DNA from: Qipengyuania polymorpha
GTDB lineage: Bacteria; Pseudomonadota; Alphaproteobacteria; Sphingomonadales; Sphingomonadaceae
Assembly: GCF_019711435.1 (NCBI RefSeq)
Contig: NZ_JAIGNK010000002.1
Coordinates: 1-64,000, forward strand
Length of the DNA stretch: 64,000 nt
Direction: 5' to 3'
The notes beneath the pieces are model-generated. The model saw only the letters and a list, made by a program, of their open reading frames with translations, made no database searches and was not told the DNA's origin. The translations under genes and the position numbers were made by a program. Shown one piece after another: positions 1-7,915 of the stretch. The first letter of the stretch is position 1; every line of letters starts with the position of its first letter.

Positions 1-1431
1 GACATGATCAACAGCGGTTCGACCGTCACCAATACGGCGACCGCCAACGGTAATGCGGTCGGCTCCGACGTCGCGGCTGCCGAAGTGGAAGACGACGCCA
101 GCATCGACGTGTGCCAGACTCCCGGCATCGACGTCGAGAAATACGTCTCGGTCGACAGCGGGGCGGGTTACATCCCCTGGGCTGATGCCGACATGGCAAC
201 CGGACCGGTTGCAGCGCTCCAGAGCGATGCCGAATTCTGGGTCACGGTCGAGAACACCGGCAACATGACGCTTACGGGCGTGCAGCTGGTCGACACGGTG
301 AACCCCGAAGTGGGCGACGACTATTTCGTCGATTACCTCGCCAATGCGGTGGTCGATATCGACAACAATGGTTCGATCGACATGACCTTCGCGGAATTCG
401 ACCTCGCCAGCGACGGCGTGGCAGACGGCCTGTTCACGCTCAATGTCGAGCAGACCATCGGCATCTACTACGACCTGCCCTTCGCCCACGGCCAACACGA
501 GAACATCGTGGTGGCGACGACCGACCAGGACGTCGGCGACAGCGATGCGGCCTATTACTACGGCCTCGTCAACGACGGTCCGGGCGTGCGTACGCCGGGC
601 TTCTGGCAGAACCCGAACAATGGCCTGCAGTTCTGGGATGGCGACCCTGCCATTCCGCACACGGGCGATTACTTCCCCGAGGAAGACCTGCTCTATGCCG
701 TCGACAGCAATGGTGATGGGATCATCAATTACGATCCTGACGCTGAAGCGCCCGTAGACGAAATCGGCCTGCTTATCGGCGACTGGAACCGCAATGGCCT
801 GGTCGATGAAGGCGAGGATGCGATATTCATCGCGTTCGACGACGCATTGGCAGCGCTCAACCACTCCGAACAGAAGGGTGTCGACGGCGGCGAGAAGATC
901 GCGCGCGATCTCTCGGCAAGCTGGCTCAATTATCTCGCCGGCAACAATGTCGATCCGACTTCGAGCGATCAGGGCAATATCGACAACGCCCCGAGAGAAT
1001 GGATCCAGGACGGCATCAACTGGCTGCAGCGCTGGTCGGGCGAAAGCGATCCGATGGATGCGAGCAAGAACACCGAAACGTTCGATGTCTACGATCCGGA
1101 CGACCGCATCTGGAACAAGGGCTATCCGTGGAACGACGGCATCTTCATCGACGACCCGTCGGGCAAGGAAATCCATGAAGCGCTCGACAGCTACAACAAC
1201 AACGGCAGCATCAACGGCTATTCCTATGCCGGCGATGTCGGCACGGAGGGCTTCATGGCTGCCCTGACGCAAATTCGCGAGGCACAAGATACCTCCGCCC
1301 AGCTGGTGACCGACAAACCGGTCGTGTTCGAAGCCGCCCCAACCAAGGATGCTGCTCCGGAACCGCTGATGGTGGAACCCATCGATCACAATCCGGACAT
1401 GATCTACACCGACCCCCTGTTGATCGCCTGA
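1..1431 (+). CDS. Large secreted/surface protein, C-terminal part (5' truncated)
   Basis: The reading frame is open from the first base, so the true start lies upstream; 476 codons are visible. The product is very acidic and rich in D, N and G, typical of extracellular Ca-binding proteins. Residues about 38-165 (beginning PGIDVEKYVS) resemble the DUF11/DUF7507-type beta-sandwich repeats of bacterial surface proteins. A TPGFWQN motif near residue 198 is a recurrent element in such proteins. D235-S-N-G-D-G and D261-W-N-R-N-G fit the DxNxDG core of EF-hand or dockerin-like loops. No C-terminal anchor, LPXTG or autotransporter barrel is visible. A strong terminator follows. Family assignment is from motif resemblance only; function unknown, adhesin or matrix role inferred. 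Confidence 0.8.
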   Translation, partial: DMINSGSTVTNTATANGNAVGSDVAAAEVEDDASIDVCQTPGIDVEKYVSVDSGAGYIPWADADMATGPVAALQSDAEFWVTVENTGNMTLTGVQLVDTVNPEVGDDYFVDYLANAVVDIDNNGSIDMTFAEFDLASDGVADGLFTLNVEQTIGIYYDLPFAHGQHENIVVATTDQDVGDSDAAYYYGLVNDGPGVRTPGFWQNPNNGLQFWDGDPAIPHTGDYFPEEDLLYAVDSNGDGIINYDPDAEAPVDEIGLLIGDWNRNGLVDEGEDAIFIAFDDALAALNHSEQKGVDGGEKIARDLSASWLNYLAGNNVDPTSSDQGNIDNAPREWIQDGINWLQRWSGESDPMDASKNTETFDVYDPDDRIWNKGYPWNDGIFIDDPSGKEIHEALDSYNNNGSINGYSYAGDVGTEGFMAALTQIREAQDTSAQLVTDKPVVFEAAPTKDAAPEPLMVEPIDHNPDMIYTDPLLIA

Positions 1432-1447
1432 GGCGACTACAGCGAGG

Positions 1448-1481
1448 CGGGGCGGGAGACGAGAGACTCCCGTCCCGTTTT
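1448..1481 (+). terminator. Rho-independent terminator of the surface-protein gene
   Basis: An 11-bp stem (CGGGGCGGGAG with CTCCCGTCCCG, one G-U pair) encloses an 8-nt loop and is followed by TTTT. It begins 17 nt after the stop codon and separates this gene from the convergent membrane-protein gene. Confidence 0.85.
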
Positions 1482-1497
1482 CGTGTGCGCCTCGAAC

Positions 1498-2091
1498 TCA
1501 GGCGTCGTGAACGGGCGGAGCGAGAAAGAGGAGGAGGCCGACAAAGGCGGTCGCTGCCGTGCCCGCTGCTCCAGCGGCAAATCTCCAGCTCTCCGCGTCG
1601 ACCATGGCGAGGAGCGCGAGGATGACCGACGAGGCACCCGCAAGCACCGCAATACCGCCTGCCCCTTTCGCCAGAGTGCCACTGCTAAGGACTGCATGAA
1701 GCCCGAGGAGGATTGCCGCCACTCCCAGCAGCAACTTGGCCAGGAAATAAAAGAAGAAGGCGCCTGCCAAGACGGCCGCGAAAAGTTGCGGCACTGCGTC
1801 CGACGCCTCCATTGCCGGACCGAACATCGAAAGCCCCATCCCCACCTGGATGATGTTGACGAGGCCGGCGATTGCTATGGTCGCCCAAATCACGCCCTGC
1901 GAAGGCCGCCGGGTGGCCAGAGCCAATGCGAAGACCGCCGAGGCCGTGAACGCAAACAGTTCGGTGAACCACGTCAATGGCCGCAACGCTTCATTGGCGG
2001 AGCCGCTGACCACGGTGATGTAGAAAACCTGGCTGGCCACCGTGATAAGCAAAACGGCGGCGAGTCCGCGCAAGAGGCTGCGGTCGGTCAT
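1498..2091 (-). CDS. Small multi-pass membrane protein of unknown function
   Basis: A 197-residue protein with about six hydrophobic segments (roughly residues 8-28, 38-56, 64-84, 98-122, 128-150 and 165-190), so an inner-membrane protein. It resembles the DUF4386 type of small membrane protein in length and pattern, but I do not recognise it with certainty. The start MTDRSLLRG at 2091 is chosen because the reading frame further upstream runs through the tRNA-Leu gene, which is an artefact. It lies directly downstream of that tRNA on the same strand and could be read from the same promoter. Confidence 0.75.
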   Translation of the reverse strand: MTDRSLLRGLAAVLLITVASQVFYITVVSGSANEALRPLTWFTELFAFTASAVFALALATRRPSQGVIWATIAIAGLVNIIQVGMGLSMFGPAMEASDAVPQLFAAVLAGAFFFYFLAKLLLGVAAILLGLHAVLSSGTLAKGAGGIAVLAGASSVILALLAMVDAESWRFAAGAAGTAATAFVGLLLFLAPPVHDA

Positions 2092-2183
2092 GATGTGTCC
2101 CCAGGGTAACTGCGGTGCGGATAGCACCCTTGCGACCCAGTTCGAAAGAGGGCGCGAAAAGTTACACTGGAGAGGATTTGCGG

Positions 2184-2268
2184 TGGTACCCCCGGCCGGA
2201 CTCGAACCGGCACTTCGTAAGAAACTCGATTTTGAGTCGAGCGCGTCTACCAATTCCGCCACGGAGGC
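2184..2268 (-). tRNA. tRNA-Leu (anticodon CAA)
   Basis: An 85-nt cloverleaf with encoded CCA. The acceptor GCCTCCG pairs with CGGGGGT with two G-U pairs, the D arm GCGGAATTGGTAGACGC is typical of class II leucine tRNA, the anticodon loop is CTCAAAA and the T loop TTCGAGT. It has a variable arm as expected for Leu and decodes TTG. Confidence 0.95.
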
Positions 2269-2274
2269 CCATGT

Positions 2275-2299
2275 GGAGCGCGGGGGTTAGCCGCGCTCC
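2275..2299. terminator. Intergenic hairpin between the IMPase gene and tRNA-Leu
   Basis: A perfect 9-bp inverted repeat, GGAGCGCGG and CCGCGCTCC, with a 7-nt loop lies between the stop codon of the phosphatase gene and the tRNA start. No T tract follows on either strand, so it may act as a processing or 3'-stabilising hairpin rather than a classical terminator. Confidence 0.5.
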
Positions 2300-2308
2300 G
2301 CCAAGTCA

Positions 2309-3130
2309 TCAAGCCTTGAGTGCTCCGGCGAGCAGCTTGTGCAGGCGCGAGTGCAGCTGGTCGTTGGCCGCCAACACCTGCTTGGAATGGATGGGCTGCG
2401 AACGGCCGCGGAAATCGGAGACGAAGCCGCCAGCTTCGCGCACGATGAGGCAGCCTGCCGCCGTATCCCAATCGTTGAGGCCGCTTTCCCAGAAGCCGTC
2501 GTAACGGCCCGCAGCCAGCCATGCGAGGTCGAGCGAGGCCGCGCCGAACCGGCGGATGCCCGCGACATTGGGACCGATCGCGTTGAAGATCTTCGACCAT
2601 TCGGCGAAATCGCCATGCCCTGCGAAGGGAATGCCGGTGGCAATCAGCGCTTCGGAAGGGTTACGGCGCGAGGAGACGCGCAGGCGGCCGTCATGCAGCC
2701 ATGCACCGCGGCTCTTCTCAGCCCAGAACGTCTCGTCGGTGACGGGATTGTAGACCACCGCCGCAGTCACATCGCCCCAATCGTCGCTGCCGAGCTTGCG
2801 CTCCTGCACGGCGATGCTGATGGCGAAATGTGGGATGCCGTGAAGGAAGTTGCTGGTCCCGTCGAGCGGGTCGACAATCCAGCGCGGGGCGTCGTCTGCG
2901 CCCTCGATGGTGCCCGCCTCTTCCATCTCGAAGCCCCAGTCGGGGCGCGCGGCAAGGAGCTCGTCGTAAATCGTGCGCTCGGCGCGAAGGTCGGCTTTCG
3001 ACACGAAGTCGGCCGGGCCCTTGCGACTCGCCTGGAGGTGTTCGACTTCGCCAAAGTCGCGGCGCAGGCGGCCACCCGCCTTGCGAGCGGCCTTCTCCAT
3101 CACGCGGATAATTCCGGAAATTGCGGCCAT
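2309..3130 (-). CDS. Inositol monophosphatase family protein
   Basis: A 273-residue Mg-dependent phosphatase of the IMPase/FIG fold, usual length for SuhB-like enzymes. The metal-binding motifs are present: E70/E71 in GFEMEEAG, D87-P-L-D90-G-T-S in the signature WIVDPLDGTSNF, and the C-terminal D in LNDWDTAAGC. The likely substrate is a small sugar or inositol phosphate; a SuhB-type role in rRNA transcription is also known for this family. The start MAAISGII at 3130 is chosen because the longer frame upstream has no family similarity and overlaps the next gene. It is downstream of and co-directional with the unknown gene at 3141-3494 and efp, probably one operon. A second member is at 57351-58148. 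Confidence 0.92.
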   Translation of the reverse strand: MAAISGIIRVMEKAARKAGGRLRRDFGEVEHLQASRKGPADFVSKADLRAERTIYDELLAARPDWGFEMEEAGTIEGADDAPRWIVDPLDGTSNFLHGIPHFAISIAVQERKLGSDDWGDVTAAVVYNPVTDETFWAEKSRGAWLHDGRLRVSSRRNPSEALIATGIPFAGHGDFAEWSKIFNAIGPNVAGIRRFGAASLDLAWLAAGRYDGFWESGLNDWDTAAGCLIVREAGGFVSDFRGRSQPIHSKQVLAANDQLHSRLHKLLAGALKA

Positions 3131-3140
3131 TACTGATTCT

Positions 3141-3494
3141 CTACTCGGTGAGGACGCGGATCGAACGGGCGGCGAGGTGGATGTCGCCCCACTCGCATTC
3201 CATGTCGAACTTCGTGCCCTCGATGTTGAATTTCTCGATTGCGAAACGGCGCTGCATTGTGTCGCTGGCCGCATCGCGGCGGTCGAGCTGCAGCTTGCTG
3301 ATACCGGCGAACTTGAGCATGCCGGGATGCCAGCAGCAGTCTTCGCCCTCGAGCGGGGTTTCGTAATCCTCGTGGTCGGGCTCGAGGCAGAAATCCATCT
3401 CCAGCGTCAGCTCGTCGTCATTGATGATGACGGCGCGCAGCGTGCTCTTGGCGATGTCGATGTTGTCGAAACGGCTGGCGATGGATTTGCCCAT
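3141..3494 (-). CDS. Conserved-looking hypothetical protein, 117 aa
   Basis: A soluble acidic protein of 117 residues without signal peptide or membrane segment. It has a pair of adjacent cysteines (GEDCCWHPG, about residues 52-58) and a later MECEWG. I do not recognise a family. It sits between efp (11 nt upstream) and the IMPase-family gene (10 nt downstream), so it is almost certainly cotranscribed with both. The translation-like composition and tight spacing support it as a real gene. No function is proposed. Confidence 0.75.
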   Translation of the reverse strand: MGKSIASRFDNIDIAKSTLRAVIINDDELTLEMDFCLEPDHEDYETPLEGEDCCWHPGMLKFAGISKLQLDRRDAASDTMQRRFAIEKFNIEGTKFDMECEWGDIHLAARSIRVLTE

Positions 3495-3505
3495 GGTGCG
3501 ACCCC

Positions 3506-4069
3506 TTAGTTAGCCTTGCCGACGTAGCTCTGCTCGTAAACGTCGACCACGATGCGCGTGCCGCTTTCGATGTGCGGCGGGACCATGATGCGAACGCCAT
3601 TGTCGAGCACGGCGGGCTTGTAGCTGGACGAAGCGGTCTGCCCCTTCACCACGGCATCGGCCTCGACGATCTCGGCTTCGATGTGCTGCGGCAGCTCGAC
3701 CGAGATGGGCTTTTCTTCCCACAGTTCGAGCTTCACCTGCATGCCGTCCTGCAGGAACGGGCGGGCATCGCCCAGAAGGTCGGACGGAAGGGTGATCTGT
3801 TCGTACGTGTTCTGGTCCATGAAGACGAGCATGTCGCCGTCCTCGTAGAGGAACTGGTAATCCTGCGTATCGAGGCGCACCTTCTCGACCGTGTCGGCGC
3901 TGCGGAAGCGGACGTTGGTCTTGCGGCCATCCTGCAGGTTCTTCATCTCGACCTGCATGTAGGCCCCGCCCTTGCCGGGCTGGGTGTGCTGAATCTTGGC
4001 GACCTTCCAGATGCCGCCTTCATATTCGATGATGTTGCCCGGACGGATGTCCACGCCGCTGATTTTCAT
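3506..4069 (-). CDS. efp: Translation elongation factor P
   Basis: A 187-residue protein with the three beta-barrel (KOW-like N-terminal plus two OB) domains of EF-P. It relieves ribosome stalling at polyproline stretches. The modification loop reads TQPGKGGAY, placing a lysine (K33) at the tip, the residue that is beta-lysylated by EpmA/EpmB-type systems; it is therefore not the arginine-rhamnosylated type. The C-terminal [24 protein letters not shown] matches the family end. First gene of a probable three-gene operon with the 117-aa protein and the IMPase-family gene. Confidence 0.97.
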   Translation of the reverse strand: MKISGVDIRPGNIIEYEGGIWKVAKIQHTQPGKGGAYMQVEMKNLQDGRKTNVRFRSADTVEKVRLDTQDYQFLYEDGDMLVFMDQNTYEQITLPSDLLGDARPFLQDGMQVKLELWEEKPISVELPQHIEAEIVEADAVVKGQTASSSYKPAVLDNGVRIMVPPHIESGTRIVVDVYEQSYVGKAN

Positions 4070-4210
4070 GGGAGTTTGCCTCGATGTGAAAGAGCGCCGC
4101 CCCCAGCGGGACGGTCGGTTGCTGCGCCCTTACAAGCTGCGGGCAGCTACGGCAAGGAGGTGGAAATTTTGGGTGCCTGTCGCTATATGCAGGACCTGGA
4201 GGGCATAATC

Positions 4211-4573
4211 GTGAAACGCTTGAGTTACCCTATCCTCGCTGTTGCGGCGCTGGCCGCTGCGCCCTCGCTTGCGCAAGGCCGCCTCGGCCTTTTGCCGCAG
4301 GGCGAATATGTCTGCGCGCTACCCGGAAACGCCGGCGGCGCTGCATGGAACGAGGTCCAGGGACGCAATTTCGCGATTACCGGCGCATCCAGCTACAGGG
4401 CCGGCAACGGCTCGGGCACCTACCTTCTCGAGGGCAAGCGCGTCACTTTCACCCGCGGCCCCATGAAGGGCATGAAGATGATGCGCGTTTCTTCCGGCAT
4501 GCTGCAGGAAGTCGGACGCGACGGGAAACTGGGTCGCATGCGCTGCCACCGCGCAGGACCGGTGCTCGATTAA
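4211..4573 (+). CDS. Small secreted protein of unknown function, 120 aa
   Basis: Translation from GTG at 4211, preceded by GGAGGG at a suitable distance, gives an N-terminus (VKRLSYPILAVAALAAAPS) that is a clear Sec signal peptide with likely cleavage after LAQ. The mature part of about 98 residues contains two cysteines (YVCALPG and RMRCHRAG) that could form a disulfide in the periplasm. An ATG at 4187 would add eight residues before the signal peptide and is less likely. The gene is divergent from efp. No family recognised. Confidence 0.7.
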   Translation: MKRLSYPILAVAALAAAPSLAQGRLGLLPQGEYVCALPGNAGGAAWNEVQGRNFAITGASSYRAGNGSGTYLLEGKRVTFTRGPMKGMKMMRVSSGMLQEVGRDGKLGRMRCHRAGPVLD

Positions 4574-4576
4574 GGC

Positions 4577-5278
4577 TTACCTGTTTTTCAACAGCGGATA
4601 GGGATTCACGGCGTTGGCCGGCTCCCACCATTCGGCATCGGGCGTGGTCTGCAAGATCGCAAAGTGGAGATGCGGCGCGTCGGGTGATGCGTTCCCACTG
4701 GATCCAACCGTGCCCAGCCGCTGTCCGCGGCGGACTTTCTGCCCTTCCTTGAGGCCTTGCGCATACTCATCGAGGTGGGCGTAGTAATGGATCGTGCGGC
4801 CATCGTTGGAACGGACGTAAATTGTAAGCCCGCCGGCATCGGAGCTGAACAGCTTCTCAACCTCACCCGGTCCGGCGGCGACCACGCTCGTCCCGGCCGG
4901 CGCCATGATGTCGATGGCCTCGTGCAGCCGCGCTCCGCCGGAGCGGGAATCGGTAAACGTGTCCGTCAGATCACCAGGCCGCACATTGAGGACGGGGATC
5001 ATGATCTCGCCGGGCTTCCCGGTCTCGGCCGGTCGGACAAAGTCGGTATCGAGCGGCTCGGACCTGCGCGCTTCTTCGGAAACGGGGATGTCCAAGGGAT
5101 TATCTCCCGGCGCGGCCAACGAAGGCGACGGACTGGGCGCGGCCTCGGCAGGCCGCGTGCTGTCACGCTGGCCATCGCTCGACGCATTTTCGATAAGACT
5201 GCCCCCTGCCACGATCCAGATTGCGCTGGTAATCGTCGCGGTGATGACGATGGTGAGCAGTCTGTCTACGAAACCCAT
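4577..5278 (-). CDS. M23-family metallopeptidase (LytM-like), membrane anchored
   Basis: A 233-residue protein: one N-terminal membrane segment (about residues 7-26), a Pro/Ser/Ala-rich linker, and a C-terminal peptidase M23 domain. Zinc ligands are visible as H119-x3-D123 (LHEAID) and the HLH motif H203-L-H205, so the domain looks catalytically competent. Members cut peptidoglycan cross-bridges or stems in the periplasm. It follows the L,D-transpeptidase gene by 18 nt on the same strand, suggesting an operon acting on peptidoglycan. The tail PNAVNPYPLLKNR is typical of the family. Confidence 0.92.
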   Translation of the reverse strand: MGFVDRLLTIVITATITSAIWIVAGGSLIENASSDGQRDSTRPAEAAPSPSPSLAAPGDNPLDIPVSEEARRSEPLDTDFVRPAETGKPGEIMIPVLNVRPGDLTDTFTDSRSGGARLHEAIDIMAPAGTSVVAAGPGEVEKLFSSDAGGLTIYVRSNDGRTIHYYAHLDEYAQGLKEGQKVRRGQRLGTVGSSGNASPDAPHLHFAILQTTPDAEWWEPANAVNPYPLLKNR

Positions 5279-5296
5279 GTTCCCTCCCCTAGCCTA

Positions 5297-6523
5297 TCAG
5301 GCCTCGAAAATCACCTCGGTCGACTGGCTGACCATCCCGGCGAGGCGCGCAGCATCCCAGTTCGTCAGGCGAACGCAGCCGCTCGACTGTGCCCTGCCGA
5401 TGGTTTCCGGGTCGGGCGTGCCATGAATGCCGTAGTGCTCCTTGGAAAGATCGATCCACACCACACCTACCGGTGAGTTCGGCCCCGGCGGCAGGGTGTA
5501 TTCCTGTCCGTCCTCCTTGCCACCAGAGAGCACCTCGGGATCGTAGCTATAGGGCGGATTGTATGCCTCACCCACGATATCCCATTCACCCAGGGGTAGC
5601 GGGAATTCGCTGGAGCCGGAGCTGACGGTAAACAGCGCCACCAGTTTTTCGCCCTGATAGGCTTTCAGCGTCTTGCCAGCCTTGCTGACGACGATGCGGT
5701 CGACCTCGGGCTGGTCGCTGCCGACGCCCAGACTGGCAAGCGTCTGCTGCCACCCGCGATCCTCGATCGAGCCCTTCTCGATGCGGTCCGCGCCGATATT
5801 GGGGACGCGGATCTGCTGGCCTGCCGCGAAGTAGCTGGTGGTCTTGCCCTTCGACTGCTCCTTGTCGGGCGTCGGAGTGGCAGCGGTCCTGTCCCCTTCC
5901 GGAGCATCCATCCCAGCAGGACGGCCATTGGGGTTAAGCTGCTTCAGCACATCGACTGTCGTGTGGAAACGCTCGGCCAGCCGTTCGTCGAGCGATTTAT
6001 AGCCCATGCGTTCAAGCTTCGCCTTGGCTGCCGTGTCTTCGGGAATGTCGGTATATTCGGCATCCGACCAGCTAGCAGGAATAGTCACGACGCGCGTCGC
6101 GGGGATGGAATCCCAGTCGGACAGTGCTGTCTTGGTGGCTTCGTCGAGCTCGCCGGTGACTTCGAGGTCATTCGCTTCCTGGAAGCCGTTGAGCGCGTTT
6201 TCGGTGCTCATGCCCATCTTGCCGTCGATGACGCCCGGGCCGAAGCCGATACGGTCCAGTACGACCTGCGCCTGCATAATCGGGCGCTCCTCGCTGTCTG
6301 GAATGTCGGCATCTTCGTTCGCGACACTGTCGCCCATGCCATAGGCATCGTCGTTCGACGCCATCGAGTCGGCGAGATTGTTCTCGTCGTAGGTCTCGTA
6401 ACCGTAATCCTCTGCAGGCTCAGCCTGTGCGGTGGTGTCGGTATCGGTTTCGTCCTCCGCACCGTTCATGCCGCAAGCGGCAAGGGCGAGCGAGGATACG
6501 GCGACGAAAAGCAGGTTGCGCAT
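5297..6523 (-). CDS. L,D-transpeptidase lipoprotein with peptidoglycan-binding domain
   Basis: A 408-residue protein. The signal peptide ends in lipobox LAAC17, so it is a predicted lipoprotein. Next come an acidic low-complexity linker (about 20-75), a PG_binding_1-like domain (about 80-135, containing GVIDGKMGMSTENALNGF), a LysM-like segment (about 178-245) and a C-terminal YkuD catalytic domain. The active-site motif is intact: H367-G-T-P-D and S-S-G-C383-V-R-L. YkuD enzymes make 3-3 cross-links or attach proteins to peptidoglycan. It is upstream of the M23 peptidase on the same strand, giving a cross-linker and hydrolase pair. Confidence 0.95.
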   Translation of the reverse strand: MRNLLFVAVSSLALAACGMNGAEDETDTDTTAQAEPAEDYGYETYDENNLADSMASNDDAYGMGDSVANEDADIPDSEERPIMQAQVVLDRIGFGPGVIDGKMGMSTENALNGFQEANDLEVTGELDEATKTALSDWDSIPATRVVTIPASWSDAEYTDIPEDTAAKAKLERMGYKSLDERLAERFHTTVDVLKQLNPNGRPAGMDAPEGDRTAATPTPDKEQSKGKTTSYFAAGQQIRVPNIGADRIEKGSIEDRGWQQTLASLGVGSDQPEVDRIVVSKAGKTLKAYQGEKLVALFTVSSGSSEFPLPLGEWDIVGEAYNPPYSYDPEVLSGGKEDGQEYTLPPGPNSPVGVVWIDLSKEHYGIHGTPDPETIGRAQSSGCVRLTNWDAARLAGMVSQSTEVIFEA

Positions 6524-6616
6524 GAGGGACCTCTCCTGGAAATTTCGGGGAGGCGACCCGCCCCGTTCAGGATAGACAACTCACGGCTCTCGCATTTGCT
6601 CCACGAAGGCAGGAGC

Positions 6617-7189
6617 TTACTGGTCGAAGAGCCAGGAATGATGGACGAAATAGACCTCGCGCAGAAGGAACGGCACCTTGGTCTGCCAACTGCGATAGCG
6701 TGTGTGCGGAGTGGCCGAAGGTTGCGCTTCCAGCCCTAACGATTGCGCCATCTGCATTGCCCTTCGCAGGTGCAGAGGGTCCGAGACGACGAGCGCGGTT
6801 TCGACGCCCTCGCCCTTCATCACGCGCTGCGCCTCGAGGAGATTCTGACGGGTTGTGCGCGAATTTTCGTCGATCAGGATGTCGTCGGCAGCAACGCCCC
6901 GTGCAATCGCATATTCCCTGCCCGCCGCTGCTTCCGACAGGCTGTACTCATCCGACCTGCCACCGGTGAGCATAAGCTTGGCGACGCGGCCTTCCTTGTA
7001 GAGGGCGATTGCGTGGTCGAGCCTCGCGGCGAAGACCGGACTCGGGGTGTCAGAATCGACTGCCGCCCCGAGGACCAGAGCCACATCGGCACTTGCGCCG
7101 TCATTCTCCTCCGGTACCGTCGCAATCCAGATTGCGATGCCGGCAAGCCATAAAGCCGCCAGCAGCAGGAGAAGGCGAAGCGCCTTCAC
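6617..7189 (-). CDS. YdcF/SanA-like (DUF218) envelope protein
   Basis: A 190-residue protein with an N-terminal membrane segment (about residues 4-24) and a DUF218 domain. The diagnostic elements are present: ALVLGAAVDSDTPSPVFAAR, LDHAIALYKEG, LMLTGG, E..SRTTRQNL and VVSDPLHLRRA. The family includes SanA and YdcF, implicated in envelope barrier function; the biochemical activity is not settled. Its ATG overlaps the stop codon of thiE by 4 nt (ATGA), so translation is likely coupled. It lies upstream of the L,D-transpeptidase and M23 genes on the same strand. Confidence 0.9.
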   Translation of the reverse strand: MKALRLLLLLAALWLAGIAIWIATVPEENDGASADVALVLGAAVDSDTPSPVFAARLDHAIALYKEGRVAKLMLTGGRSDEYSLSEAAAGREYAIARGVAADDILIDENSRTTRQNLLEAQRVMKGEGVETALVVSDPLHLRRAMQMAQSLGLEAQPSATPHTRYRSWQTKVPFLLREVYFVHHSWLFDQ

Positions 7190-7809
7190 GCCATCGCTTT
7201 GGCGAAGGACTCGATTGCCGTCACCTCGTCACCCGACCAGACCGCGCCGGACACCGCGAGGAAATCCGCACCGGCATCGACCAGCGGCCGACAGTTCTCG
7301 GGCGTGATGCCGCCAATGGCGACGCTCGGGATTTCGACCATCTCGTGCCACCATTCGAGAAGCTCGGTCTCGGCGCGGTGTTCGGTTTCCTTGGTTTCGC
7401 TCGGAAAGAAAGCTCCGAAGGCGACATAGTCCGCACCGGCCTCGCCCGCTTCCAAGGCAAGGTGGCGCGAGGCGTGGCAAGTGACGCCGATTTGCGCGTC
7501 CTTACCCAGTTCGTCGCGCGCTTCGCGGACATCGCCATCCTTTTGTCCCAGATGCACACCGTCCGCGCCCAGCCGCTTGGCGAGCGCGATGGAATCGTTG
7601 ACGATGAATGCCACCTCGCGCGCGGCGCAAATCTCTTGCAGCGGTTCGGCCAATGCCGCTGCTTCGTGCTGGTCCAGTCCCTTCACCCGGAACTGGAAGG
7701 CGGTGACGAGCCCCTTGCCTGCTTCGAGTGCTTTTTCGAGCCGTTGCGGGAAATCGCCCGAGACGTCGAGCGGCGAGATCAGGTAGAGCTGGGTTGGAAC
7801 GTCGTTCAT
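7186..7809 (-). CDS. thiE: Thiamine-phosphate synthase family protein
   Basis: A 207-residue TIM-barrel protein of the ThiE/TenI family. Recognisable elements: QLYLISP at the N-terminus, FQFRVKG, FIVNDSIALAKRLGADGVHLGQ, the phosphate-binding GADYVAFGAFFPS and the C-terminal VAIGGITPENC with AVSGAVW. ThiE joins HMP-PP and thiazole phosphate to thiamine phosphate. The ATG at 7809 fits the family start; a start at 7845 would add twelve unlikely residues. No thi-box riboswitch-like leader is evident. No other thiamine gene is nearby, so a TenI-like role cannot be excluded. Confidence 0.85.
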   Translation of the reverse strand: MNDVPTQLYLISPLDVSGDFPQRLEKALEAGKGLVTAFQFRVKGLDQHEAAALAEPLQEICAAREVAFIVNDSIALAKRLGADGVHLGQKDGDVREARDELGKDAQIGVTCHASRHLALEAGEAGADYVAFGAFFPSETKETEHRAETELLEWWHEMVEIPSVAIGGITPENCRPLVDAGADFLAVSGAVWSGDEVTAIESFAKAMA

Positions 7810-7915
7810 GCAAACGCTCAATAATGGACGTTTTGCATTAGGCAATGCACCTGTTTCGCCCGGCCCCGAAGCGGCATTTACTCCGTGCTAATCGCTCCAT
7901 ACTAGCTACACGGCC

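Noticed and set aside
2092-2262. N-terminal extension of the 197-aa membrane protein beginning MAELVDALDSKSS
   Set aside because: This peptide is the translation of the tRNA-Leu gene, a common annotation artefact.
7810-7915. Thiamine riboswitch upstream of thiE
   Set aside because: The leader is short and I cannot find the conserved CTGAGA and ACCTGA elements of a thi-box.
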